A stretch of 64,000 bases of DNA from Riemerella anatipestifer (GTDB lineage Bacteria; Bacteroidota; Bacteroidia; Flavobacteriales; Weeksellaceae): contig NZ_CP073239.1 in NCBI RefSeq assembly GCF_009670965.2, positions 620,001-684,000 of the forward strand, given 5' to 3'. The translations under genes and the position numbers were made by a program. Positions 9,628 through 17,971 of the stretch are shown here, one piece after another; within the stretch, counting starts at the first letter, position 1, and every line of letters begins with the position of its first letter. Below the pieces are notes generated by a model, which searched no databases, had not been told where the DNA came from, and saw nothing but the letters and a program-made list of their open reading frames with translations.

Positions 9628-11640
9628 TTATTTATAACTTCTTGTTTTCACTTCTATATTCTCGTAAACCAGTTCTTCTTTGTGTAAGACTTCCTGATTG
9701 ATGTCTTCTCCTTTGTATTCCCAAACTGCAGCATACTTATAATTCTCATCATCTCTCTGTGCTTCTCCGTCTGGAGTAGAGTATTCCTCACGGAAGTGTC
9801 CCCCGCAAGATTCGTTTCTGTTAAGTGCGTCCATCGCCATAAGCTGACCTAACTCTAAGAAATCTGCTACACGGAATGCCTTTTCTAGTTCAGGGTTCAT
9901 ACCGTTAGCTTCACCTGGAACTCTTACATTTTGCCAGAAATCTTTTCTAATTTCTTCAATTTCTTGGATAGCTTCCTTCAAGCCTTGCTCGTTTCTAGCC
10001 ATACCCACCTTATTCCACATTACATTTCCTAATTTCTTGTGGAAATAATCTACAGAGTGAGTTCCGTTATTATTGATAAAGAAATTAACTTTCTCCTGTA
10101 TTTCTTTCTCTGCTTGTTCAAAAGCTGGTGTATCTGTAGGGATTTGCCCTGTTCTAATATCCGCAGAAAGATAATCTGCGATTGTATAAGGCAATACGAA
10201 GTACCCATCAGCTAAGCCTTGCATCAGAGCAGAAGCTCCAAGTCTGTTAGCACCGTGGTCTGAGAAGTTAGCCTCACCAATTACGAAACAACCTGGTATT
10301 GTAGACATCAAGTTATAATCTACCCAAACACCCCCCATAGAATAGTGCACCGCTGGATAAATCTTCATTGGTGTTTTGTACGGATTATCCGCTGTAATCT
10401 TTTCATACATTTGGAATAAGTTTCCGTACTTCTCTTCTACCCAAGCTTTACCTAAATCGTAGATTTGTTGCTCTGTAGGATTATGAAGGTTTCTTTCTAA
10501 AGCCGCTTCTTTACCTTTCTTCATGATTTCAGTAGAGAAGTCTAGGTAAACACCTTCTTTAGTTTCGTTATTTTCGATACCAAAACCAGCATCACAACGC
10601 TCTTTAGCCGCTCTAGAAGCCACATCACGAGGCACTAGGTTACCAAACGCTGGATATCTTCTCTCTAAGTAGTAGTCTCTATCTTCTTCTTTGATATTTT
10701 CAGGTCTTAGTTTACCTTCTCTGATGGCTACAGCATCTTCTATCTTTTTAGGAACCCATATTCTACCAGAGTTTCTTAAAGACTCAGACATCAACGTCAA
10801 TTTAGATTGCTGTGTCCCATGAACAGGAATACAAGTAGGGTGTATCTGAACGAAACAAGGGTTTGCAAAGTAAGCTCCTTTCTTATGGATTTTCCAAGCG
10901 GCAGAACAGTTAGACCCCATAGCATTTGTAGAAAGGAAATAAACATTACCATAACCTCCAGAAGCAATGACTACTGCGTGTGCAGAGTGTCTTTCTATCT
11001 CCCCAGTTACTAAGTTTCTCGCAATAATCCCTCTTGCTTTTCCGTCAACAATTACCAACTCCATCATTTCATGACGGTTGTACATTTTAATTCTACCTTT
11101 ACCTATCTGACGGCTCATCGCAGAATAAGCTCCTAGTAGAAGTTGCTGACCTGTTTGTCCTTTAGCATAGAAAGTTCTCTTTACCTGAACCCCACCAAAA
11201 GAACGGTTATCCAATTGACCTCCGTAATCTCTACCAAAAGGAACCCCTTGTGAAACACATTGGTCTATAATATTAGCAGAAACTTCCGCTAGACGATAAA
11301 CATTAGCCTCTCTAGCACGATAGTCTCCCCCTTTGATAGTATCGTAGAACAATCGATAGATAGAATCTCCATCACCTTGATAATTTTTAGCAGCGTTAAT
11401 CCCTCCTTGAGCCGCAATAGAGTGAGCTCTTCTAGGAGAATCTTGGTAACAAAATGCCTTCACATTATATCCCTGCTCTGCTAAAGTAGCAGCGGCAGAA
11501 CCACCTGCTAACCCTGTTCCTACCACGATAACATCTATCTTATCACGGTTGTTAGGGGCTACTAGGTTCATGTGATTTTTATGATTTTTCCACTTGTCCG
11601 CTAATGGACCTGCTGGAATTTTAGAATCTAATATACTCAT
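9628..11640 (-). CDS. sdhA: Succinate dehydrogenase/fumarate reductase flavoprotein subunit
   Basis: Catalytic subunit that interconverts succinate and fumarate with covalently bound FAD. The 670 residues have the FAD-binding [19 protein letters not shown], the [13 protein letters not shown] segment with the flavin-linking histidine region (RRAHS), the catalytic [10 protein letters not shown] loop and [18 protein letters not shown]. Long 670-residue forms of this kind are typical of the type B complex II with a single di-heme membrane subunit, matching the neighbouring sdhC. It can run toward succinate oxidation or fumarate reduction; the direction is not decided by sequence. Confidence 0.97.
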   Translation of the reverse strand: MSILDSKIPAGPLADKWKNHKNHMNLVAPNNRDKIDVIVVGTGLAGGSAAATLAEQGYNVKAFCYQDSPRRAHSIAAQGGINAAKNYQGDGDSIYRLFYDTIKGGDYRAREANVYRLAEVSANIIDQCVSQGVPFGRDYGGQLDNRSFGGVQVKRTFYAKGQTGQQLLLGAYSAMSRQIGKGRIKMYNRHEMMELVIVDGKARGIIARNLVTGEIERHSAHAVVIASGGYGNVYFLSTNAMGSNCSAAWKIHKKGAYFANPCFVQIHPTCIPVHGTQQSKLTLMSESLRNSGRIWVPKKIEDAVAIREGKLRPENIKEEDRDYYLERRYPAFGNLVPRDVASRAAKERCDAGFGIENNETKEGVYLDFSTEIMKKGKEAALERNLHNPTEQQIYDLGKAWVEEKYGNLFQMYEKITADNPYKTPMKIYPAVHYSMGGVWVDYNLMSTIPGCFVIGEANFSDHGANRLGASALMQGLADGYFVLPYTIADYLSADIRTGQIPTDTPAFEQAEKEIQEKVNFFINNNGTHSVDYFHKKLGNVMWNKVGMARNEQGLKEAIQEIEEIRKDFWQNVRVPGEANGMNPELEKAFRVADFLELGQLMAMDALNRNESCGGHFREEYSTPDGEAQRDDENYKYAAVWEYKGEDINQEVLHKEELVYENIEVKTRSYK

Positions 11641-11704
11641 TTTTAGATATTTTAAATTAAATGATTTAAATTTTAAATTATGATAAAAACTTAAAATCTA
11701 AATT

Positions 11705-12373
11705 TTATTGAGTTACGAAATGAAATACTGCCACAAATATAAAACCTAGTGGAATAAGGATAGAATACCACTTCCCTAAAGCCATAATACAAGGTGTATA
11801 TTTAGGGTGTCTAGCTCCTATAGATTGGAACGAAGATTGGAAACCGTGTGCTAAGTGTAACCCTAAAAGCACAAAAGAAACCACATAAAAAGCCACTCTA
11901 ACAGGGTTAGAAAACTTCTCGTGTAATTCTTCCCAAAAACGAGCAACATCGCTAGGATCTCCTTCTCCAGGAATGTACTTGTAAGTCATCTCGTGCACCC
12001 AAAAATCATACATATGAAGTGCTAAAAATGCCAAAATAACTGCTCCAGAAATAATCATATTTCTAGACATCCACGAAGAGTTAGCCTTAGCACCATTCAC
12101 TGCGTATTTCACAGGTCTAGCTTTGTTATTTTTAGCTTCTAATACAAACCCCATCACAAAGTGAAAAAACACAGCAAAAATCAAAATTGGCTGCATTAAA
12201 AATTGTACAAAAGGATTGTATCCCATAAAATAAGACGCTTGGTTAAACGCACTCTCGCTAAAAACGGAAAGCATATTAACCGAAAGGTGCATCACTAAAA
12301 ACACTAACAAAAATATTGCTGATAGTGCCATTGCATACTTTCTACCAATCGTAGAACTTGTTAAACCTGCCAT
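11705..12373 (-). CDS. sdhC: Succinate dehydrogenase cytochrome b subunit (single di-heme anchor type)
   Basis: Membrane anchor of complex II that passes electrons to menaquinone. The 222 residues hold five hydrophobic spans with histidines placed as heme ligands (LVFLVMHLSVNM, FFHFVMGFVLE, LALHMYDFWVH, LLGLHLAHGFQSSFQS, VAVFHFVTQ). This single large subunit replaces the separate SdhC and SdhD of proteobacteria. First gene of the operon, with a -7 box 26 nt upstream. Confidence 0.95.
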   Translation of the reverse strand: MAGLTSSTIGRKYAMALSAIFLLVFLVMHLSVNMLSVFSESAFNQASYFMGYNPFVQFLMQPILIFAVFFHFVMGFVLEAKNNKARPVKYAVNGAKANSSWMSRNMIISGAVILAFLALHMYDFWVHEMTYKYIPGEGDPSDVARFWEELHEKFSNPVRVAFYVVSFVLLGLHLAHGFQSSFQSIGARHPKYTPCIMALGKWYSILIPLGFIFVAVFHFVTQ

Positions 12374-12399
12374 ATTGAGTTTATTATTTTAAATTTTCA

Positions 12400-12407
12400 C
12401 AAAGTTA
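12400..12407 (-). promoter_or_regulatory. -7 box of the sdhCAB promoter
   Basis: Minus-strand TAACTTTG 26 nt upstream of the sdhC ATG. The 123-nt gap after comEC supports a separate transcript. Confidence 0.6.
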
Positions 12408-12496
12408 AAAAAATGTTAAGTTTCTTAAAAATGAGAAACATCAGAAATACATAGTTTATAATCTTTCTAAATAAAATATTTAATACACCATAAAGG

Positions 12497-14269
12497 CTAT
12501 TGAGACGGATATCTTTTTCCATTAAAAATAACCTCATTTACTTCTTCAGACATCATCTTTTTTACTTTATAGCTTTCAGCTCTTTTAGAAATCACATAAG
12601 GCTTTATGAGATAACTTTCTAACATCTCTAAATTGTCTTTATCTGACACCCAAAAATACACTTTTCCTTTATCCAAAACAGAAAACACCTTAGTGTGATA
12701 ATGATAATGCCACCTCGCTTCTTTATCATGATAAGCTCTAACATCTAGCCCCATTTTAATCCCGAAAAATAAAAGTACAGAAAACATCAACTTCATAAAA
12801 CCTCTCCATCTAAACCGAACCAATATTTCTCTTAGAAAATAAAGTCCTACCGCCAAAGCTCCCATCTCCCAAATACTCAACGGTATATCTTGAAAATACC
12901 CTAACTCTATTTTACCAAAGAAGCCTATCAGCCATAGCAAGGCTTTAATTAGCCAATCATAAGCAAAAGATAGCCACCCCCAATAAATTCCTAAACCAAA
13001 AACAATTGTCATTAAAAATGATAGTATCATCACAATTTCCATCAAAGGAAGTACTACAAGATTAGCCAAAACAGACCACGCCGAATACTGATGAAAATAG
13101 TAAATCACAATAGGTAGCGTCCCAAGTTGTGCCGCCGTGGACACAGTAAAAGTATAAAGTAATAGTTTTTGAATTTTGTTTTTAGGATTTGGAAAAAGAC
13201 GAATGATAGGTTTATTAAACCAATAAATCCCCAACACCGCAGAAAAACTCAACTGAAACCCTACTGAAAACAGTTCTTGTGTATCTACCATCAGAATACC
13301 CAGCCCTGCTAAGGCTAAAGCGTCCAAAACTTGAGGTTTTCTTTGTAGAAGCACAAAACCAAAATAAACGGTGAGCATAATACAAGACCTAACAACAGAA
13401 CTCCCCCAACCGATAAACCAAGCAAAAACCCAAATTAATATTAAGCTAAACAATATTACGCCTGTCCTAAATTTTGCTGGCACAATTAAACTCAGTAGCA
13501 TATAAATCACCCCAAAGATAATTGCAATATGCGACCCAGAAATGGCTAAAACATGCGTCAAACCACTTCTCCTAAAATTGGTATTAGTTTCCGCATCTAC
13601 CTCTGTTCTATCAGCTAAAACAATTCCTTTTAGGAAAGCTCTAGTTTGTTGTGAAAGTTTTTCGTTTTTATCTATATTACTAAGGAGTTCCAGTCGCCAT
13701 TGTTTCATTTTTTCGGAGAAAGTAAGCTCTGATTTTGGTGCTTTGTGTAAATCCTTAGCATAAGCCCTGTAATAAACACCTTTCCTTGCTTGATATTTAG
13801 CATAATCAAACTGATAATTATTCTTAGAAGACTCTAACGGATATAAACTAAGTTGAGATTGATAATAGTGCTTATAATCCAATTCTTCCAAATCTTTTGG
13901 AACAGATAAAACCGCTTTGAAAGGTTGATTTTGATGAAATGCTGTTATTTCATAGCGTTTATTTTTAGCCGTTGAATTCAGCTTTTGTTCAACTTTAAAA
14001 ACAAGTTCTTCCTTTTTAGAAACACTTGGTAGAACTGACTTTTCCGAATTAAGGTAATGAGTAAATACTCCAAAACAGAGAAAAAAGATATTGAGCAACC
14101 AAATTCTACCCCAAACTAACCAATCTGCTTTTACCCAAATCAATCCAAGGCTAATAATTCCTAATGTAGCTATAAGATCGAGCTGTTGCCACGAGAACCC
14201 ATTAAGGTCTTGCAAGAAGACACCTAATGAAAAACTTATAAAGAGGCTAAAAAGAATCTGCTTTTTCAC
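12497..14269 (-). CDS. comEC: ComEC/Rec2-family DNA uptake channel
   Basis: Inner membrane channel that passes single-stranded DNA into the cytoplasm during natural transformation. It shows an N-terminal DUF4131-like part with several spans and an OB-like section, then the competence domain with FLKGIVLADRTEV, GLTHVLAISGSHIAIIFGV and many spans. At about 590 residues it lacks a C-terminal metallo-beta-lactamase domain, as Bacteroidota forms often do. The start is uncertain: the frame extends to a TTG at 14308, and GTG at 14269 (VKKQILFSLFISF) gives a cleaner membrane N-terminus. Probably in one transcript with the two genes upstream. Confidence 0.88.
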   Translation of the reverse strand: MKKQILFSLFISFSLGVFLQDLNGFSWQQLDLIATLGIISLGLIWVKADWLVWGRIWLLNIFFLCFGVFTHYLNSEKSVLPSVSKKEELVFKVEQKLNSTAKNKRYEITAFHQNQPFKAVLSVPKDLEELDYKHYYQSQLSLYPLESSKNNYQFDYAKYQARKGVYYRAYAKDLHKAPKSELTFSEKMKQWRLELLSNIDKNEKLSQQTRAFLKGIVLADRTEVDAETNTNFRRSGLTHVLAISGSHIAIIFGVIYMLLSLIVPAKFRTGVILFSLILIWVFAWFIGWGSSVVRSCIMLTVYFGFVLLQRKPQVLDALALAGLGILMVDTQELFSVGFQLSFSAVLGIYWFNKPIIRLFPNPKNKIQKLLLYTFTVSTAAQLGTLPIVIYYFHQYSAWSVLANLVVLPLMEIVMILSFLMTIVFGLGIYWGWLSFAYDWLIKALLWLIGFFGKIELGYFQDIPLSIWEMGALAVGLYFLREILVRFRWRGFMKLMFSVLLFFGIKMGLDVRAYHDKEARWHYHYHTKVFSVLDKGKVYFWVSDKDNLEMLESYLIKPYVISKRAESYKVKKMMSEEVNEVIFNGKRYPSQ

Positions 14270-14357
14270 TTTGATAAACAAACTGATACAGGATACCAAA
14301 TTAAGCAAAAAATCAATTCAACCAAACAAAATATCACTTAATTATCCAGTAATGAAT

Positions 14358-14795
14358 TCAGTACACCTCACCATTAAAAGTATGAGTACAACAATTGCAA
14401 AATTTTTGCATATTAGATTTATTTAATTCGGGCGTACATTTTTGCAAAATATTGTTTTCATCAACAAATAAGCCCGAGAAATAACTAGACTCTCCTGTCC
14501 TCACAAAATCTTGCTTTTCATTCTCCGTTAGTGCCACCATCCAAAAGATAGGTTCAGTTTTATCAAGTCGTGATTTAGCCTCACTAAAAACACTATCCCA
14601 ATCTGAACCTACCTTTGACAGCAAAAACCTAAAGAGCGGCGTATAGTCTAATCCTCTTTCTACGCCTCTCTTCATTTTTCCTTTACCATCTTGTTGACTT
14701 TCATATCTTCTATTATAATCTTGTCCAAAGTTATGACGAACACCGTAGGTAGTTGTATTTACTTTTCTAAACAGCTTTTTCTTTTCCTTATTCAT
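14358..14795 (-). CDS. Unknown 145-residue protein coupled to the carboxylase gene
   Basis: Not recognised. It is basic at the N-terminus (MNKEKKKLFRKVNTTTYG), has a central aromatic segment (GLDYTPLFRFLLSKVGSDWD) and ends with a cysteine cluster CNCCTHTFNGEVY, preceded by another cysteine (LQKC), which could bind metal. There is no signal peptide or membrane span. Its ATG overlaps the stop of the preceding carboxylase gene as TAATG, so translation is probably coupled, and comEC starts 50-90 nt after its stop. Position suggests cotranscription but not a shared function. Confidence 0.75.
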   Translation of the reverse strand: MNKEKKKLFRKVNTTTYGVRHNFGQDYNRRYESQQDGKGKMKRGVERGLDYTPLFRFLLSKVGSDWDSVFSEAKSRLDKTEPIFWMVALTENEKQDFVRTGESSYFSGLFVDENNILQKCTPELNKSNMQKFCNCCTHTFNGEVY

Positions 14796-16423
14796 TACAC
14801 TTGAATAACCCCTAAATTAAATTTCTCTGTAATAGGCGAATGATTAGCTGCCTCTATCCCCATAGAAATCCATTTTCGAGTATCTAACGGACTAATGATA
14901 GCATCTGTCCACAACCTTGCAGCTGCATAAGTAGCTTCAGTTTGTTTTTGATATTTTTTAGATATTTCTTGTAAAATTTCGTTTCGGTCTTCTTCAGTAA
15001 TTTCCTTACCTTTCTTTCTAAGTGTAGCTTCTTGTATTTGTGCTAATACTTTAGCCGCTTGAGCACCTCCCATTACCGCAAGGTCTGCCCAAGGCCAAGC
15101 CACGATAAGGCGAGGATCGTAAGCCTTACCGCACATAGCATAGTTACCTGCCCCATACGAATTACCTGTAATAATGGTAAACTTAGGCACCACAGAATTA
15201 GACACCGCATTTACCATTTTAGCACCATCTTTTATAATGCCACCGTGCTCTGATTTAGACCCCACCATAAAGCCCGTTACATCTTGTAAAAACACTAACG
15301 GGATTTTCCTTTGGTTACAGTTTGCAATAAATCGGGTTGCTTTGTCCGCCGAATCGGAATAGATAACACCCCCAAACTGCATTTCTCCCTTACCGCTTTT
15401 TACCAGTTTCCTTTGGTTAGCCACAATCCCCACACTCCAGCCATCTATTCTTGCCGTAGCACATATAATAGATTTACCATAATCTGGTTTATATTCCTCA
15501 TACTCCGATTTGTCCACTAGACATTTTATAATCTCGTAAGTATCGTACTGCTCTGACCTAGCCGCAGGTATAATTCCAAATATATTTTCAGGATTTTCTT
15601 TCGGTAAAAAACTTTCCGTTCGGTCAAATCCTGCCTTTTCAAAATCTCCGATAGATTTCATTATGTTTTTAATTCTATCCAAGGCATCTTTATCATCTTT
15701 AGCTTTGTAGTCGGTAACTCCAGAAATAGAACAATGCGTAGTAGCTCCTCCCAAAGTTTCGTTATCTATACTTTCTCCTATCGCTGCTTTTACTAGGTAA
15801 CTTCCCGCTAAAAATATAGAACCTGTTTTATCTACAATCATCGCTTCATCGCTCATAATAGGCAAATACGCCCCTCCTGCAACACAGCTCCCCATCACTG
15901 CAGAAATTTGGATAATCCCCATAGCACTCATTTTGGCATTATTTCTAAATATCCTTCCGAAATGCTCTTTATCAGGGAAAATTTCGTCTTGCATAGGCAG
16001 ATAAACTCCTGCCGAATCTACCAAATAGATAATAGGCAAACGGTTTTCCATCGCAATTTCTTGAGCTCTAAGATTTTTCTTACCCGTAATTGGAAACCAC
16101 GCTCCAGCCTTTACCGAAGCATCATTAGCCACTACAATACACTGCTTACCAGAAATGTACCCTATCTTAACCACTACACCAGCACTAGGACACCCCCCGT
16201 GTTCTTCATACATTTCAAACCCTGCGAAAGCCCCTATCTCTATGCTATCTTTATTATCATCTAAGAGGTAATCTATACGCTCTCTAGCCGTCATTTTACC
16301 TTCACTTCTGAGTTTTTCTAAGCGTTTTTCTCCCCCTCCTTTCTTTATTTTAGCTAATAACTGATTGATTTCTGAAAGTTTCAATCGGTTTAAATCTTCA
16401 TTTTTATTGAATTGCAAATCCAT
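14795..16423 (-). CDS. Acyl-CoA carboxylase, biotin-dependent carboxyltransferase beta subunit (methylcrotonoyl-CoA-type)
   Basis: Transfers the carboxyl group from carboxybiotin to an acyl-CoA. The 542 residues match the MCCB/PCCB fold: KMTARERIDYLLDD near the N-terminus, KAGAWFPITGKKNLRAQEIA, the oxyanion segment GSCVAGGAYLPIMSDEA and a second one, TGNSYGAGNYAMCGKAYDPR. The MCCB-like spacing favours 3-methylcrotonoyl-CoA or a related acyl-CoA. A HMG-CoA lyase gene elsewhere in this window (48514-49362) would fit leucine breakdown, but the biotin carboxylase subunit is not here. It overlaps the next gene by one base. Confidence 0.9.
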   Translation of the reverse strand: MDLQFNKNEDLNRLKLSEINQLLAKIKKGGGEKRLEKLRSEGKMTARERIDYLLDDNKDSIEIGAFAGFEMYEEHGGCPSAGVVVKIGYISGKQCIVVANDASVKAGAWFPITGKKNLRAQEIAMENRLPIIYLVDSAGVYLPMQDEIFPDKEHFGRIFRNNAKMSAMGIIQISAVMGSCVAGGAYLPIMSDEAMIVDKTGSIFLAGSYLVKAAIGESIDNETLGGATTHCSISGVTDYKAKDDKDALDRIKNIMKSIGDFEKAGFDRTESFLPKENPENIFGIIPAARSEQYDTYEIIKCLVDKSEYEEYKPDYGKSIICATARIDGWSVGIVANQRKLVKSGKGEMQFGGVIYSDSADKATRFIANCNQRKIPLVFLQDVTGFMVGSKSEHGGIIKDGAKMVNAVSNSVVPKFTIITGNSYGAGNYAMCGKAYDPRLIVAWPWADLAVMGGAQAAKVLAQIQEATLRKKGKEITEEDRNEILQEISKKYQKQTEATYAAARLWTDAIISPLDTRKWISMGIEAANHSPITEKFNLGVIQV

Positions 16424-16472
16424 AGGTTTCCTATTTTTTTAGTCCTTAAAGATAATAGTTTTTATGAAAACA

Positions 16473-16510
16473 AAAAAAGAGGTTGCCCTAAACTAAGACA
16501 ACCTCTTATT
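16473..16510 (-). terminator. Terminator of the secreted endonuclease-fold gene
   Basis: AGAGGTTG / CAACCTCT stem with A-rich left flank, giving a T-run on the minus strand 20-50 nt after the stop at 16530. Confidence 0.7.
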
Positions 16511-16529
16511 TATTTATAAGATAAGTACT

Positions 16530-17723
16530 CTAATTAACTTCCTTGTAAAGTATTGTAAACACAGGAAAGTGATCGCTATATCCTCCTGTAAATTTATCCC
16601 CATTCCAAGAGCGGAATGGATACCCTTTAAAACTACCTTCCTTGTTGATAAGATAAGCAGGTGCATAAACTTCCGTTCTAAAAATAGAATAAGAAGCATC
16701 TTTTGGACTAACCAAATTTTCAGAAACTATAATTTGGTCGAACAAGTTAGGAGCATCGCGATATGCTAAAGACGCCACTCCCTTCTTATACAAAGGATAC
16801 ATTAAGTTTAGATAAGGATATTCTGGGCTTAGCTCTTTGGTACTTCCTACTGCTTTTAAGTAATTCTTCAAACTACTACTAATGGGATCATCATTAAAAT
16901 CTCCCATAGCTACCAATTTGGTATTAGCATCTAAAGCCCTTACACTATCCATCTGTACTCTTAGCAACTGAGCCGCAGCATTTCTTTTAGGAAGAGAAAC
17001 GGCTTCACCTCCTCTTCTAGACGGCCAGTGATTGACAAAAAAAGCAACTTTCTCTCCGTCTAAATATCCGGAAACCACCAACAAATCACGAGTATATTCT
17101 CTCTTTCCTTCCTCATTGTATATTTTGAGTTCTTTTTTAGTGCTATAAGTAGGGCTGAATCTTCTTTTCTGATAAATAAGTGCTACATCTATCCCCCTGT
17201 AATCATAGGAATTATAATGAATTACTCCATAATCAAATTTCTTTAACGCTGGTTGTTTTACCAAATCTTCCACTACTTGGCGATTCTCCACCTCAAGAAG
17301 CCCCACCACTACTGGAGCGGTCTTAGTAACCGAAGCTCCTAGCTCAGAAATAACTCTAGCAGCATTAGCTAATTTTTGATTGTAAATACTTGAGTTATAG
17401 TTTTTAGCACTCTTCGGCGTAAATTCGTCCGAAGAACCTTGAAAACGTACCACTTTTTTACCTATAAGTTTAGAATCCGACCACTCACCTCGATAATCCT
17501 CACGCTCCAAATACTTTACCGAATCTAGTGGTATACTTCTATGGAAACGAGGGTGATTAGGAGCTAGCGTTCCGTCTATATAATCTGCAGACTGAATGGT
17601 GTCCCAAAGGTTTTCTACATTATAGAACCCCACAGTTGCCATTCTTTTCAACTTTCCAGTTTGAGAAAAACCAGTAAAAAAAAGTCCCAATACTAATAAA
17701 GAGAATATCTTTTTCATCTTCAT
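16530..17723 (-). CDS. Secreted endonuclease/exonuclease/phosphatase-fold protein
   Basis: The N-terminus KKIFSLLVLGLFFTGFSQ is a Sec signal peptide. The rest has the EEP-fold (DNase I-like) markers: VGFYNVENLWDT, LLEVENRQVVEDL with the metal-binding glutamate, FFVNHWPSRRGGE with the catalytic histidine, VAMGDFNDDPIS and GGYSDHFPVF. All key residues are present, so it is probably an active extracytoplasmic nuclease or phosphodiesterase. It is divergent from the TonB receptor and DUF5689 lipoprotein genes, which suggests a joint role in using nucleic acids or phosphodiesters; that link is inference. Start at 17723 or at the ATG 6 nt further in. Confidence 0.88.
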   Translation of the reverse strand: MKMKKIFSLLVLGLFFTGFSQTGKLKRMATVGFYNVENLWDTIQSADYIDGTLAPNHPRFHRSIPLDSVKYLEREDYRGEWSDSKLIGKKVVRFQGSSDEFTPKSAKNYNSSIYNQKLANAARVISELGASVTKTAPVVVGLLEVENRQVVEDLVKQPALKKFDYGVIHYNSYDYRGIDVALIYQKRRFSPTYSTKKELKIYNEEGKREYTRDLLVVSGYLDGEKVAFFVNHWPSRRGGEAVSLPKRNAAAQLLRVQMDSVRALDANTKLVAMGDFNDDPISSSLKNYLKAVGSTKELSPEYPYLNLMYPLYKKGVASLAYRDAPNLFDQIIVSENLVSPKDASYSIFRTEVYAPAYLINKEGSFKGYPFRSWNGDKFTGGYSDHFPVFTILYKEVN

Positions 17724-17749
17724 TTATTTTTTAAGTTTTAATATCAAAG

Positions 17750-17757
17750 CAAAGTTA
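17750..17757 (-). promoter_or_regulatory. -7 box upstream of the endonuclease-fold gene
   Basis: Minus-strand TAACTTTG, 26 nt before the ATG at 17723, in the divergent intergenic region. Confidence 0.5.
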
Positions 17758-17918
17758 GTGATTTTGAGGCGAACAGTAGATTAAAATTAATTTTAATTAA
17801 CATCGCATAAGACACCAACATCGATAAACCCCTTATCCAATGGCTTATTTATTCAATCGTGATAAAAATCACATATTAAAAATTCTTAATTCTGTTAAAA
17901 TTTACCAAAAAAATGGGT

Positions 17919-17926
17919 TAATTTTG
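17919..17926 (+). promoter_or_regulatory. -7 box of the TonB receptor/DUF5689 transcript
   Basis: TAATTTTG, 45 nt before the receptor ATG, in the 248-nt divergent region shared with the nuclease gene. Confidence 0.5.
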
Positions 17927-17971
17927 TGGATTGAATAATCAACTTATTCAAAAACTAAAAATAAGAATGTT

